Positions 49,594-59,194 of a stretch of 64,000 bases of DNA are shown piece after piece (position 1 is the stretch's first letter; every line of letters starts with the position of its first letter). Source of the stretch: K189A clade bacterium (GTDB lineage: Bacteria; Pseudomonadota; Gammaproteobacteria; Pseudomonadales; Azotimanducaceae); the NCBI GenBank assembly GCA_902528515.1, contig CABZTD010000005.1, positions 29,197 to 93,196 of the forward strand, written 5' to 3'. Under the pieces are notes generated by a model. It saw only the letters and a list, made by a program, of their open reading frames with translations, had not been told where the DNA came from and did not search any database. The translations under genes and the position numbers were made by a program.

Positions 49594-51270
49594 ATGGCTA
49601 ACGAACGCTCCTACAGCTCCATTGTTGTCGATGGAGTCGAACAAGCCCCAAGCCGGGCCATGCTGTACCCCACGGGTTTCAAACCAGAGGATTTCAATAA
49701 ACCGCAAATCGGCATCGCTTCCACTTGGAGCATGGTGACCCCCTGCAATATGCACATTAATGAGCTGGCAGAGGCCGCCGCCATGGGCGCCGACGAAGCT
49801 GGCGCCAAGTCAGTACTGTTCAACACCATTACCGTATCTGATGGCATATCTATGGGTACGCCGGGTATGCGCTACTCTCTCGTGTCTCGTGAGGTGATCG
49901 CAGACTCCATTGAAACCGTAGTGGGTGCCCAGGGTTTTGATGGCTTTGTGGCCATTGGCGGCTGTGACAAGAATATGCCCGCCTGCGGTATTGCCATGGC
50001 GCGCATGGACCGCCCCAGCGTCTTCGTTTACGGCGGCACCATCCTGCCCGGCAAAGAACGACGAGACATTGTTTCTGTATTTGAGGCCGTTGGCGGACAT
50101 GCAGCGGGTAATGTTTCAGACATCGAGCTCAAGGATGTTGAAGCCACCGCCATACCCGGCCCGGGTTCATGCGGCGGCATGTATACGGCCAATACCATGG
50201 CCTCTTCCATGGAAGCACTGGGATTATCGTTGCCAGGCAGCTCGGCACAAAACGCGGTCAGTCAGGACAAGAAGCAGGACAGCTATAACGCTGGGGCAGC
50301 AGTAAGAAACCTGATCAAGCTCGGCCTTAAGCCCAGCGATATCTTGAGCCGCGAGGCATTCGAAAACGCGATTACGCTCACCATCGCGCTGGAAGGTTCC
50401 ACCAATGCGGTTTTGCATCTACTGGCCATTGCCCATGCAGCCAACATCCCGCTGAGCCTCGACGACTTCAGTCGTATCGGTCAACGCGTGCCCGTGCTTG
50501 CTGATATGCGTCCTGCAGGTGTCTACGCCATGAGCGAGCTGATCGAGATTGGCGGCATCCTGCCGCTGATGAAGACTTTGCTCAACAAGGGACTCCTGCA
50601 CGGCGACTGCATGACGGTCACCGGAAAAACCATGGCAGAAAATCTGGCCGATGTAGCCGACTACCCCGAAGATCAAAAAATCATCCGACCGCTATCGAAC
50701 CCCATAAAAAAAGACAGCCACTTGGTCATCCTGCGCGGCAATCTAGCCCCAGAAGGCGCGGTGGCCAAAATCACTGGTCACGAAGGCCTGGTCTTTACTG
50801 GAAAGGCGCGATGTTTTCATGGCGAAGAAGCTGCCATGGCAGCCATCATGGATGGCAGCGTGGTGAAGGGCGATGTCGTGATAGTGCGCTATGAAGGCCC
50901 AAAGGGTGGCCCAGGCATGCGTGAAATGCTCAGCCCAACCAGCGCGATAAACGGCCGCGGCCTATCTCAAGAGGTTGCTCTGCTCACGGATGGAAGATTC
51001 TCCGGCGGCTCCCACGGATTCGTCATTGGTCATGTCACCCCAGAAGCGCACCTAGGTGGCCCCATCGCTCTAGTAGAGGACGGCGACACCATTACGGTAG
51101 ACGCCGAAAACGCTGAGATTAATCTGCATGTGAGTGACGAAGAGCTCGCGGCTAGGAAAGCTAAGTGGCAGGCGCCGGAAGCCTATACACAACGCGGCAC
51201 TCTGGCAAAGTATGCGACCTTGGTCAGCTCTGCCAGCGAAGGCGCGGTTACCGACAAATACCTGGGCTAG
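49594..51270 (+). CDS. ilvD: Dihydroxy-acid dehydratase
   Basis: A 558-residue iron-sulfur enzyme for branched-chain amino acid and pantothenate synthesis. Cluster cysteines lie in '[10 protein letters not shown]', '[14 protein letters not shown]' and '[14 protein letters not shown]'. The C-terminal barrel has '[17 protein letters not shown]'. It is of the shorter type (about 560 residues). AGAGGA lies 6 bases before the ATG. Confidence 0.97.
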   Translation: MANERSYSSIVVDGVEQAPSRAMLYPTGFKPEDFNKPQIGIASTWSMVTPCNMHINELAEAAAMGADEAGAKSVLFNTITVSDGISMGTPGMRYSLVSREVIADSIETVVGAQGFDGFVAIGGCDKNMPACGIAMARMDRPSVFVYGGTILPGKERRDIVSVFEAVGGHAAGNVSDIELKDVEATAIPGPGSCGGMYTANTMASSMEALGLSLPGSSAQNAVSQDKKQDSYNAGAAVRNLIKLGLKPSDILSREAFENAITLTIALEGSTNAVLHLLAIAHAANIPLSLDDFSRIGQRVPVLADMRPAGVYAMSELIEIGGILPLMKTLLNKGLLHGDCMTVTGKTMAENLADVADYPEDQKIIRPLSNPIKKDSHLVILRGNLAPEGAVAKITGHEGLVFTGKARCFHGEEAAMAAIMDGSVVKGDVVIVRYEGPKGGPGMREMLSPTSAINGRGLSQEVALLTDGRFSGGSHGFVIGHVTPEAHLGGPIALVEDGDTITVDAENAEINLHVSDEELAARKAKWQAPEAYTQRGTLAKYATLVSSASEGAVTDKYLG

Positions 51271-51277
51271 TCGCGGC

Positions 51278-51508
51278 GTGGCCACAGTCTGCGCCCTATG
51301 CGAGCGTAAAAACGCGCATCAAGTTGTGGCGGCCTATCGTATTGTGGTCTGCGCTGAATGTTGGGATTTGGCGGCAGAGGGCTGGCCAACCTCTGCTGAG
51401 CCGGTGCTTTTCAGAACACTCGCAAAGCAGGGCCTGTTGATTGCAGATCGTAATGAAGCGAATCGACTGCCGCGGGATTACGCACCACCTGCGGACTATG
51501 CGCTATAG
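51278..51508 (+). CDS. Small zinc-ribbon-like protein, unknown function
   Basis: A short frame of 76 residues from GTG 51278, 7 bases after the ilvD stop. Two Cys pairs, C-A-L-C near residues 5-8 and C-A-E-C near residues 25-28, with about 16 residues between them, make a minimal zinc-ribbon. No Shine-Dalgarno sequence is clear, so it may be translated by coupling to ilvD. I do not recognise a family. Support is the cysteine spacing and position only. Confidence 0.45.
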   Translation: MATVCALCERKNAHQVVAAYRIVVCAECWDLAAEGWPTSAEPVLFRTLAKQGLLIADRNEANRLPRDYAPPADYAL

Positions 51509-51556
51509 GTCGATCGAACACTTCGCTTTTAAGTTGTTGTAACTTCAGTGCAAGGA

Positions 51557-51973
51557 TCACTCGATCGGAAGAACTTTAACCGCGATGCCAGTTGCCAATG
51601 CACTGCCACCCAGTGCGTCAACAATGGTGTCACCAAGCCCGTATTTACTTGCCATCAAGGTGTCGAGGGTTTTGACCATCTCGGGATAAGAGGTGCTCGT
51701 TATCGAGTATGTCGCATCGCCGCGCAGCAAAGTCGCAGGCCGCTGCGCATCGTGCTGCACCAAGCGCTGATACCATCCAGAACCCGAATTTGCCCGCAGC
51801 CACATAGCACCGTCATGATCGGCAATCCAAAGGCGTGTGGTGAATTGCTCGCCGTTGGCGTCTTGAGTAATGAGTTCGACCACCTCACCGCTCTCAGAGG
51901 CACCCAACATAAGGGCCAGATAACCAACGATCAATGCAAAGAAGGCACCTAAGCCTCGAATCGGCCAACTCAT
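51557..51973 (-). CDS. Membrane-anchored small protein with possible split-barrel fold, unknown function
   Basis: A 138-residue protein with one N-terminal membrane segment (about 7-25) and a soluble part. 'EVVELITQDANGEQFTTRLWIADHDGAMWLRA' resembles the strands of the split-barrel, F420-dependent nitroreductase-like (DUF385) fold in pattern, but I am not certain. AGGGA precedes the ATG. It sits between ilvD and hemE with no obvious partner. Confidence 0.6.
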   Translation of the reverse strand: MSWPIRGLGAFFALIVGYLALMLGASESGEVVELITQDANGEQFTTRLWIADHDGAMWLRANSGSGWYQRLVQHDAQRPATLLRGDATYSITSTSYPEMVKTLDTLMASKYGLGDTIVDALGGSALATGIAVKVLPIE

Positions 51974-52040
51974 TATCCCTACCAGTTTTTACCGAACAAT
52001 CTGGCAGCGCCCTCTAGCCTACCGATTTCCGGCGGGATAC

Positions 52041-53063
52041 CTAACGGCTGCTTTGCTCATGCACAAACTCGACCAGGAACTTTACATTATCGACAGGGGT
52101 TTCGGGAATGATGCCGTGACCCAGGTTAAAAATATGGCCGGGGCGACCATCAACTTGATCAAGCAGCCACTTGGACTGGGAAGCTACCGCCGCTTGGTCA
52201 GCGCATAGAACGATGGGGTCGAGATTACCCTGCACTGCTTTACAGCCAAGTTGATCCCAGGTGGGTTTAAGCGGCGTGCGCCAGTCAAAGGCCAGCACGT
52301 CGATATTCAGCCGGAATACTTCTGGCAACAGATGATAGTTACCGGTACCAAAGTAGATTACCGGCACGGTGCCAGCGAGCGCATCAACCAGTGCCTTCAA
52401 GTGCGGCTCAACATAGGTGCGATAATCGTAAACCGATAGGTTGCCGACCCAGGTATCGAATAGCTGCACGGCTTCCACCCCGGCGCTGATTTGCAGCTGC
52501 AGGTAGCTGGCAAGTTGTCCGGTCAGCTTAACCATGAGTTCATGCCAAAGCTCTGGAGCCTCGTACATCATCTTTTTCACGAACACGTAGTTACGCGAAC
52601 CCTTTCCCTCGATGGCATAGGAAGCCAAGGTAAAGGGGGCGCCCGCAAACCCAATCAATGCAATGTCGTTAGGAAGACCTTCGTCAATGCAGCGCACAGT
52701 ATCGGCGATGTAGGGGGTGTGCTCTATGGCCGGTGCGGTCACCAAATTCGCCACATCTGCTGCGCTGCGAATAGGGTGGGCGAATACCGGGCCCTGACCG
52801 GCGACATATTCGAGTTCTAGGCCCATGGGCTCCAAAATAGGCAGCAGATCCGCGAACATGATCGCGGCATCGACACCAAGAATTCGCTGGGCGTCCAAGG
52901 TGGCCTGAGCTGCGCGCTCGGGATTTTTAAAGAAGTCCAAGCTAGGCAGGTCGCCCTTAACTTGATGGTACTCGGGCATGTAGCGCCCGGCCTGACGATT
53001 CAGCCATATGGGGGTGTGCGTGGTTTGCTCACCCCGACATGCTTGCAAAAAGACTTTTTCCAT
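52041..53063 (-). CDS. hemE: Uroporphyrinogen decarboxylase
   Basis: An enzyme of about 340 residues that decarboxylates uroporphyrinogen III to coproporphyrinogen III in haem synthesis. 'TPIWLNRQAGRYMPEY' is the diagnostic start, and the catalytic Asp lies in 'AAIMFADLLPILEPMGL'. 'GFAGAPFTLASY' and 'FNLGHGIIPETPVDNV' are conserved. The ATG at 53063 has AAGGA 5 bases upstream; another ATG at 53090 is less well placed. The wording of several motifs is closer to that of other phyla than to the usual gammaproteobacterial HemE. Confidence 0.95.
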   Translation of the reverse strand: MEKVFLQACRGEQTTHTPIWLNRQAGRYMPEYHQVKGDLPSLDFFKNPERAAQATLDAQRILGVDAAIMFADLLPILEPMGLELEYVAGQGPVFAHPIRSAADVANLVTAPAIEHTPYIADTVRCIDEGLPNDIALIGFAGAPFTLASYAIEGKGSRNYVFVKKMMYEAPELWHELMVKLTGQLASYLQLQISAGVEAVQLFDTWVGNLSVYDYRTYVEPHLKALVDALAGTVPVIYFGTGNYHLLPEVFRLNIDVLAFDWRTPLKPTWDQLGCKAVQGNLDPIVLCADQAAVASQSKWLLDQVDGRPGHIFNLGHGIIPETPVDNVKFLVEFVHEQSSR

Positions 53064-53095
53064 CTGCTTCCTTAACGGTAATACGGCCATGCCGC

Positions 53096-54280
53096 TCAGC
53101 TAATGCGTTGGGGGTCCACCTCGGCGTCATAGTTAACGCCCTCGATACCAAAGCCAAAAATTTTCAAAAAATCGGCACGAAAACCGGCGAGGTCTCCAAG
53201 CTCTGGTAGGTTCTGGGTGTCGACCACGGGCCAGCGTCGTCTTACCTCTGCTTGAACCGTCTCTGCGAGTTCTAAATCATCGACGCGAATACGACCACTG
53301 TCGTCGAGTCGCATATGAGCTCCAGACGAAAGCTGGGTAGTGAAGAGGCGCTCTATATGCTCGATACACTCCTCGTGGCTGCCCTGCTCTTTCATCACCC
53401 GAAACAAGAGCGCTGCATAAAGGGGTACCACGGGAATCGCCGCACTGGCCTGGCTGACAATGGCCTTTAGCACCGCTACCCGGGCATCGCCGCCAATGCT
53501 TTGAAGCTTTTGCTGAATCTCGCCACTGGCTCGGTCCAGATCTGCCTTGGCCTTGCCCAGGGTGCCTTCCCAGTAAATCGGCCAGGTAAGTTCGCTACCG
53601 ATATAGGTATAGGCAACGGTTTTAGCATTGGGTGCCAGCAAATCTTCAGCAAGCAGCGCGTCGATCCAGTACTCCCAGTCTTCACCGCCCATGACGGTTA
53701 CAGTGTCTGCAATTTCTTGTTCTGTCGCTGGTTCCAGGGCAACTGCGGAAACTTCACCTTTCTCTACATGGACGGTCTTAATATCCAGCACTTCTCCCAG
53801 TGGCTTAATACTCGACCGATGCAGCACTTCGGTCTTTGGGTGCTGGCGCACGGGTGAGGCGAGGCTATAAACGACCAAATCTATTTTGCCTAAGTCTGCC
53901 TTGATAGTTGCTAACACCTGCTCACGCATGGCATCCGAAAAGGCATCGCCATCGAGGGTTTTCGCATAAAGCCCCTGCTGCGCAGCGCGGGACTCGAAAG
54001 CTTTGTTGTTATACCAACCCGCTGAAGCCGTCTTGTTTTCGGTGGGCGCTTTTTCAAAGGACACACCAAGCGTTTTCGCCCCGCAGCCAAAGCCCGCGAC
54101 GATACGACTGGCGAGTCCATAACCACCCGAGCAGCCCAGCACTAGTACGTTTTGAAAAGCACCCCTACTGGCCGTACCGTGTTCAGTAACATAGTTAATT
54201 TGTTGGTCAACATGGGCAGCACAACCGCGGGGATGAGCCGTTGTGCATATAAAGCCGCGTATACGAGGTTTGACGATCAT
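53096..54280 (-). CDS. fabV: Trans-2-enoyl-ACP (CoA) reductase FabV
   Basis: A 394-residue NADH-dependent enoyl reductase of fatty acid synthesis, the triclosan-tolerant alternative to FabI. 'MIVKPRIRGFICTTAHPRGC' opens the family. The active-site Tyr-x8-Lys is 'YWEGTLGKAK', longer in spacing than other SDRs, as expected for FabV. 'GCSGGYGLASRI' is the cofactor loop. GAAGG lies 7 bases before the ATG. 6 bases separate its stop from the hemE region. Confidence 0.96.
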   Translation of the reverse strand: MIVKPRIRGFICTTAHPRGCAAHVDQQINYVTEHGTASRGAFQNVLVLGCSGGYGLASRIVAGFGCGAKTLGVSFEKAPTENKTASAGWYNNKAFESRAAQQGLYAKTLDGDAFSDAMREQVLATIKADLGKIDLVVYSLASPVRQHPKTEVLHRSSIKPLGEVLDIKTVHVEKGEVSAVALEPATEQEIADTVTVMGGEDWEYWIDALLAEDLLAPNAKTVAYTYIGSELTWPIYWEGTLGKAKADLDRASGEIQQKLQSIGGDARVAVLKAIVSQASAAIPVVPLYAALLFRVMKEQGSHEECIEHIERLFTTQLSSGAHMRLDDSGRIRVDDLELAETVQAEVRRRWPVVDTQNLPELGDLAGFRADFLKIFGFGIEGVNYDAEVDPQRIS

Positions 54281-54310
54281 TTGTTCACCTTCGGATGGGG
54301 CCGATACGCC

Positions 54311-55315
54311 TCAGAGGCCGGCATTGACAGCGCCAGACATCATACCCGCTCCCACTGCCCAACGCATGATGCCCTCAACGTCTAGTATGCGCGGGCCATC
54401 ACGACGTAGGGTGACAGACGCTGTATCTCCCTCTTGCAGGCCATGATCCCGATCGCCGTCTAGAGCAATCACACCTGGACCGTGGAATGTACGCGTTTCG
54501 TCGAAGGCAGTTCGCCGGACACGCCTAACAATGACCTCGCGAAAATGGCCCGGCGACAACGGCGCCCGAATACGCTTTCCGTCGCCACCTATTTCTACCC
54601 AAAGACCCCAGTCGTTTTCAGCGTAAACCGGATCGATAAAGCCACCAATGGGTGACATGCCCACAGAGTTTGGCTCCGCCCGCGTTAGGAGCATGCTATC
54701 TAGGCGGTCAGCGTCAAAGGGCAGCATATTACCCACTTGGTCCCTACGCAGGAGTACCGCATCGACCAGTCCAACATCGGTACCCGTGGGCGTTTGCAGG
54801 TATAGTATCTTGGCGCGCGGTCGCAGGCTCTCGGGCATATCTGCGGTTTTTCCGAGTGCATTGAGGCCTGCCACCATGCCGCCCAGTGTGGGCTCTATTA
54901 AGGCTGGAAAAACGTTATTGGTACCAGTAGAAATCGGTACGAGATCGATGTCGCTGTCAGCACCAACCAGAGCTCGGTTAGTGCCATCACCGCCCAACGA
55001 AACCACGGTATGACAGCCTGCGGACTTAAACCGGCCCATAGCTTGAACCGTATCCTTGGCGGTATTGGTAAGGGGGATATCAACGATGTGCACCTTGGCC
55101 TGCAGCTTCATGAGCTCTAGGGCGCCCTCGGCAATACGAAAAGGTTCCCTAGAAATGTAGATATCCTTGACTCCAACGGCATCTGCCCCTGCGGCCACTC
55201 TCGCCACGATATCGCGCTTGGCTTCGTGGGTAATGTTGGTGGCGCGGGCAGCTAGCCTGCGCACATCCCGTCCCGACATCGGATTGACGCAGAGAGCCAG
55301 TTTGCCGTTAGCCAT
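54311..55315 (-). CDS. ATP-NAD kinase family protein (AcoX-like)
   Basis: A 334-residue protein with the NAD-kinase signatures VVSLGGDGTNRAL and ISTGTNNVFP near residues 108-135. It is longer than NadK and has a different N-terminus ('CVNPMSGRDVRRLAARA'), as in the AcoX-like group of unknown substrate. It lies 30 bases from fabV and 29 from folA, and all three read leftwards. Confidence 0.8.
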   Translation of the reverse strand: MANGKLALCVNPMSGRDVRRLAARATNITHEAKRDIVARVAAGADAVGVKDIYISREPFRIAEGALELMKLQAKVHIVDIPLTNTAKDTVQAMGRFKSAGCHTVVSLGGDGTNRALVGADSDIDLVPISTGTNNVFPALIEPTLGGMVAGLNALGKTADMPESLRPRAKILYLQTPTGTDVGLVDAVLLRRDQVGNMLPFDADRLDSMLLTRAEPNSVGMSPIGGFIDPVYAENDWGLWVEIGGDGKRIRAPLSPGHFREVIVRRVRRTAFDETRTFHGPGVIALDGDRDHGLQEGDTASVTLRRDGPRILDVEGIMRWAVGAGMMSGAVNAGL

Positions 55316-55344
55316 CGCTTCAGCAGACGTCGCGGTTGAGCCTG

Positions 55345-55851
55345 CTAGGACGCGCGCTCTAGCGTTTGAAACGTATAGGCGCTGCTGTGACGCTCATCGG
55401 CCTCGCAACGCTCTTCGGCCACGACGCGCCAGTGATCTAAGTCGAAATGCGGGAAAAGCACATCCCCGGCGGGCTCCGCGTGCACTACTGTTAGGTACAA
55501 TCGGTCTGCAATCGGCAGGGCGAGTTCGTATATCTGCGCACCGCCAATGATCATTACCTCGTCCACGCCATCAATCACACATTGGCTTTCGGCCAGCGCG
55601 ATGGCCTCGTCCAACGTGGCGACAACCTGCACACCCTCGCGCCGCCATTGAGAGTTTTGAGTGAGGACAATATTCGTTCGACCCGGCAACGGCGCCTTCA
55701 TCGACTCGAAGGTTTTGCGGCCCATGATTACCGGGCGACCCATGGTAGTTTTCATGAAATGGCGCATGTCATTGGGAAGCCGCCATGGCAAGGAGTTATC
55801 GCGACCGATGACCCGATTTTCGGCCATGGCCCATATCAGTGATAGCTGCAT
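55345..55851 (-). CDS. folA: Dihydrofolate reductase
   Basis: A 168-residue NADPH-dependent enzyme regenerating tetrahydrofolate after thymidylate synthesis. 'LSLIWAMAENRVIGRDNSLPW' holds the substrate and cofactor loop; 'GRPVIMGRKTFES' and 'IIGGAQIYE' complete the site. ATG at 55851 with AGGA upstream, 14 bases after the thyA stop. The thyA-folA pair works as one pathway. Confidence 0.97.
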   Translation of the reverse strand: MQLSLIWAMAENRVIGRDNSLPWRLPNDMRHFMKTTMGRPVIMGRKTFESMKAPLPGRTNIVLTQNSQWRREGVQVVATLDEAIALAESQCVIDGVDEVMIIGGAQIYELALPIADRLYLTVVHAEPAGDVLFPHFDLDHWRVVAEERCEADERHSSAYTFQTLERAS

Positions 55852-55865
55852 GTCTTTGTCCTGAT

Positions 55866-56660
55866 TCAGACCGCGATGGGCGCCTTGATTCCGCCGTAGC
55901 ATTCGTAGCCGAACAGTTCGAAATCTTTATAGGCAAAGCCAAAGATGTCTTTCACTTCTGGATTCAAATGCATTTGCGGCAGCGGCAGCGGGCTGCGCGC
56001 AAGCTGCAGATCAGTCTGCTCCAGATGATTGGTATACAGATGGGCATCGCCCATGGTGTGCACAAAATCACCCAGCGCCAAATTGCAGACTTGGGCGATC
56101 ATCATGGTGAGAAGCGCATAGGAAGCGATATTAAAAGGCACTCCCAAAAAAATATCCGCACTGCGCTGATAGAGCTGACAGGATAGCTTGCCATCGGCGA
56201 CGTAAAACTGAAAAAGGGTATGACAGGGCGGCAACGCCATATTATTTACCTCGGCAACATTCCAGGCGCTGACGATATGCCGACGGCTATCCGGATTGGT
56301 GCGTATGCCTGCTACCAAGGCTTCGATCTGATCAATTGTGCTGCCATCGGGACCCGGCCAAGAGCGCCACTGCGATCCATAGACCGGTCCCAACTCGCCG
56401 TGCTCGTCTGCCCATTCGTCCCATATGTGGACATTGTGGTCGGTCAGGTAGGAGATGTTGGTAGAACCAGACAAAAACCAGAGCAGCTCGTGAATAATGC
56501 CCTTGAGAAACATTTTTTTAGTCGTTACTAAGGGGAAACCGGCGGCGAGATCGAAGCGCATTTGATGACCAAAAACGCTGTAGGTACCGGTGCCCGTTCG
56601 GTCGGCTTTGAAGGCGCCGTTTTCGCGAACATGGCGCATCAGGTCCAGGTACTGTTGCAT
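55866..56660 (-). CDS. thyA: Thymidylate synthase
   Basis: A 264-residue enzyme that methylates dUMP with methylenetetrahydrofolate. The catalytic Cys is in '[13 protein letters not shown]' (about 146). '[19 protein letters not shown]' near the N-terminus and '[20 protein letters not shown]' bind substrate. Identical in length to E. coli ThyA. Confidence 0.98.
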   Translation of the reverse strand: MQQYLDLMRHVRENGAFKADRTGTGTYSVFGHQMRFDLAAGFPLVTTKKMFLKGIIHELLWFLSGSTNISYLTDHNVHIWDEWADEHGELGPVYGSQWRSWPGPDGSTIDQIEALVAGIRTNPDSRRHIVSAWNVAEVNNMALPPCHTLFQFYVADGKLSCQLYQRSADIFLGVPFNIASYALLTMMIAQVCNLALGDFVHTMGDAHLYTNHLEQTDLQLARSPLPLPQMHLNPEVKDIFGFAYKDFELFGYECYGGIKAPIAV

Positions 56661-56738
56661 ATCAGTTGCCTTGGCTAAGCAACGGGCAATATTACCAGTG
56701 ATGATTTGGCTCGGCGACGAGATCTTAGTGACTTGTGA

Positions 56739-57608
56739 CTAATTCGCCGTCTTTGCACCGTTGCCCGCATTAGCACCTTTGCCCGCATTGGTGCCGGCCC
56801 AGTAGAGTAACCAAATACCCGCGATGATCATGGGCATCGACAGCAACTGTCCCATGCTGATGAATTCGAACAGCACAAATCCGATATGCGCGTCCGGAGA
56901 GCGCAAAAATTCTGTCGAAAATCGAAAACAGCCGTAGCCCAGCAAGAAGGCTCCTGACAGTACGCCCTTGGCTCTGGGTTTCATGGAAAGCCACCAAAGC
57001 AGCGCAAAGAGCAATGCCCCCTCAGTCGCAGCCTGGTACAAAGACGAGGGGTGCCTTGCTACATTTTCCCAAACACCAAAGCACATGGGATTCAACTCGC
57101 GCACCGCTTGGCACTGAAAAACCAAACCCAAACTGCTTTCGGTGACCCGGCCCGGCAATTCCATGTTGATAAAGTTGCCGATCCGCACCGAGCCCAGGCC
57201 AATCGAGCACAACGGCGCAAGAAAATCGGTGACGGTCAGAAAATCTTTGTCGTAACGCCGACCAAATATAACCATCGCCACCAACACACCGAGGAAGCCC
57301 CCATGGAAGGACATGCCGCCTTCCCAGATACGAAAAAGATAGAGGGGATCCGAGGTCAGGCGCTCAATACCGTAAAAGAAGGCATAGCCGATGCGACCGC
57401 CCAGCACCGCACCCATGGCACCGTAAAACACCAAGTCAGAAAGTTGTTCCGTGTCCCAACGGGCGTTCAGTAGGTCTGGCCTGTTATTAATACGCCACTG
57501 GCCAAGCAGATATACCGCGGCAAATCCGATCAGCCAAGTGAGGCCGTACCAGCGCAGGGCCAAGGGACCGACAGAGACTATGATGGGATCAATAATCGGG
57601 TAGTGCAT
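56739..57608 (-). CDS. lgt: Prolipoprotein diacylglyceryl transferase
   Basis: A 289-residue inner-membrane enzyme with about seven membrane segments that adds the diacylglyceryl group to lipoprotein cysteines. 'GGMSFHGGFLG' and 'GSVRIGNFINMELPGR' are the family signatures. The C-terminus adds a short Gly-Asn-Ala-Lys-rich tail, encoded by an 18-base tandem repeat, not found in most homologues. In order with thyA and folA, as in Pseudomonas. Confidence 0.96.
   Translation of the reverse strand: MHYPIIDPIIVSVGPLALRWYGLTWLIGFAAVYLLGQWRINNRPDLLNARWDTEQLSDLVFYGAMGAVLGGRIGYAFFYGIERLTSDPLYLFRIWEGGMSFHGGFLGVLVAMVIFGRRYDKDFLTVTDFLAPLCSIGLGSVRIGNFINMELPGRVTESSLGLVFQCQAVRELNPMCFGVWENVARHPSSLYQAATEGALLFALLWWLSMKPRAKGVLSGAFLLGYGCFRFSTEFLRSPDAHIGFVLFEFISMGQLLSMPMIIAGIWLLYWAGTNAGKGANAGNGAKTAN
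56755..56790. repeat. Two 18-base direct repeats at the 3' end of lgt
   Basis: GCACCGTTGCCCGCATTA (56755-56772) and GCACCTTTGCCCGCATTG (56773-56790) match at 16 of 18 bases. They encode the repeated Asn-Ala-Gly-(Lys/Asn)-Gly-Ala units of the Lgt tail. A local duplication of three bases times six is the simplest origin. Confidence 0.8.
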
Positions 57609-57694
57609 GGCAGCTGGCGCCTTATAACTTGGGCCGCAGGATAACGTAAAGTCCTGCTACACTCGCCCGCTTCTTTGCAATCAGTTAGCGTTTT

Positions 57695-58480
57695 ATGTGC
57701 TTAATCCTGTTCCGTTTTCGGCCGCAGACCGCCGAGCCTTTGCTGGTGGCGGCTAACCGCGACGAGTTTCACCAGCGCGCTAGCGCCGAAGCCCAATTTT
57801 GGGATGATGAACCCCATATTCTTGCCGGCAAGGACTTGGTCGCCGGCGGGACTTGGCTTGGCTGTTCACGCCAAGGACGTTTTGCGGCGCTGACCAATTT
57901 CACTCAGGGCGAGCCGGCGACATTCCCAAAATCGCGCGGAGAGTTAGTACACGGTTTTCTGAGCGGTACACAGTCGGTGAAGGATTACGCACTGAGCATC
58001 AAGGGCGACCAGTACGCGGGATTTAACCTGCTGCTGTTTGATGGAGTGCGGCTGCTTTACACCACCAATGTCAACCCTCCCGATCAGCCGCGCAGCCGAT
58101 TGCTGCCGGCAGGCGACTACGGCCTGAGCAATGCGGAACTGGGTGCAACATGGCCGAAATGCGTGGACGGCGCCCGCCGGCTAGGTGAGCTTGCCGATAG
58201 CAAATGCGACAACGTTGAGTTCATCAATCTGCTTAAGGACCAGGCCAAGCCCGACGACCAACGCCTTCCTGATCGCGGCAAATCGGTAGAAGTCGAACGC
58301 CATCTCGGCTCGTGTTTCATCTGCGACAGCAACTATGGAACCCGCGCCAGTACCGTCGTGCGCATGGGCCGCGAGCAGATCTACTTTACGGAGCAGACCT
58401 ATTTGGCTGATGGGGTTATCGGCCCCATGGCCGAATTCGATTTTGCTGTTGAAGTATTCGACGCATCCGCACAGAACTAG
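57695..58480 (+). CDS. NRDE-family (TANGO2-like) protein
   Basis: A 261-residue protein starting with the N-terminal MCLILFRF and the motif AANRDEF at about 19-25, from which the family is named. Cys2 would be the nucleophile if it is an Ntn-type hydrolase, as proposed for the family. 'GGTWLGCSRQGRFAALTNF' is typical. Function in bacteria is unknown. Divergent from lgt, with 86 bases between. Confidence 0.88.
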   Translation: MCLILFRFRPQTAEPLLVAANRDEFHQRASAEAQFWDDEPHILAGKDLVAGGTWLGCSRQGRFAALTNFTQGEPATFPKSRGELVHGFLSGTQSVKDYALSIKGDQYAGFNLLLFDGVRLLYTTNVNPPDQPRSRLLPAGDYGLSNAELGATWPKCVDGARRLGELADSKCDNVEFINLLKDQAKPDDQRLPDRGKSVEVERHLGSCFICDSNYGTRASTVVRMGREQIYFTEQTYLADGVIGPMAEFDFAVEVFDASAQN

Positions 58481-58542
58481 CCGTTATCTGGCGCTTTAGC
58501 TCCCCCGTCAGTAGCTAACAGGGGAGGGTAAGTCCCCGCTGA

Positions 58543-59189
58543 GTAACGATACACAATAGCGCAAAATCATGTTGCCCAGGGCTTGCGCCTGCTAAAAATA
58601 AGAACTTCAACCAGATGTTTGTCGCCTTCTTGGTGAGATACACGGGTACTGCCATGGCTCCAATCGCCATGGCTTTCGGCGTCCTGGAGCTGACGGGCTC
58701 CGCCGCGGACGCTGCTTTCGTGATCGCCGCACCCACTGCCGTATCCCTAGTGGTGCTTTTACTCGGCGGGCTTCTAGGAATGCAGCTGCGACCCCGACAT
58801 CCGATGTATGTGGCCGGCTACTGCGTGCTGTTTTTTGCCTTAGTGCCGAACGCGCTAGCGTTCCCTTTAAGCGTCTTTTGGGTGGCACTGGCCGCCTTCA
58901 TCGCGGGAATTGCCGGTCAAATCTTCAATGTCTTTTGGTGTACGACATTTCAGCAAAAAGTGCCTGAACACATGCTGTCGAGAGTCTTAGCCTACGATCA
59001 CCTAGGCTCTATCGCCCTAGTGACATTAGGCATCGTCGTGTTTGGTTTAATCTACGAGATGCTGGGCACTAATTGTCTCTAGCGCTAGCAGCCGCACTGG
59101 TCATCATACCAAGGCTGTTTGTATTCACTGTGCGTGATGTGCGTCAGATGACGATCGACTGCGAGGGAAGGGCGGCCCACCAAGACTAG
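58543..59189 (+). pseudogene. Remains of an MFS transporter (start lost, internal deletion, C-terminal frameshift)
   Basis: The open part from 58543 has no good start codon before ATG 58615, yet homology to MFS N-termini begins upstream ('KNKNFNQMFVAFLVRYTG'). The first membrane segments ('AMAFGVLELTGSAADAAFV') end at LLLGG and join 'LLGMQLRPRHPMYV', which belongs to the second half of MFS proteins of the enterobactin-exporter-like or macrolide-efflux-like type; about the middle six segments are missing. The reading frame stops at 59080, but the next frame (from 59073) continues with 'LALAAALVIIPRLFVFTVRDVR' to a TAG at 59187, the normal hydrophobic end and VRxL pattern of such transporters. 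So it is broken in at least two places. Confidence 0.75.
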
Positions 59190-59194
59190 GTCGC

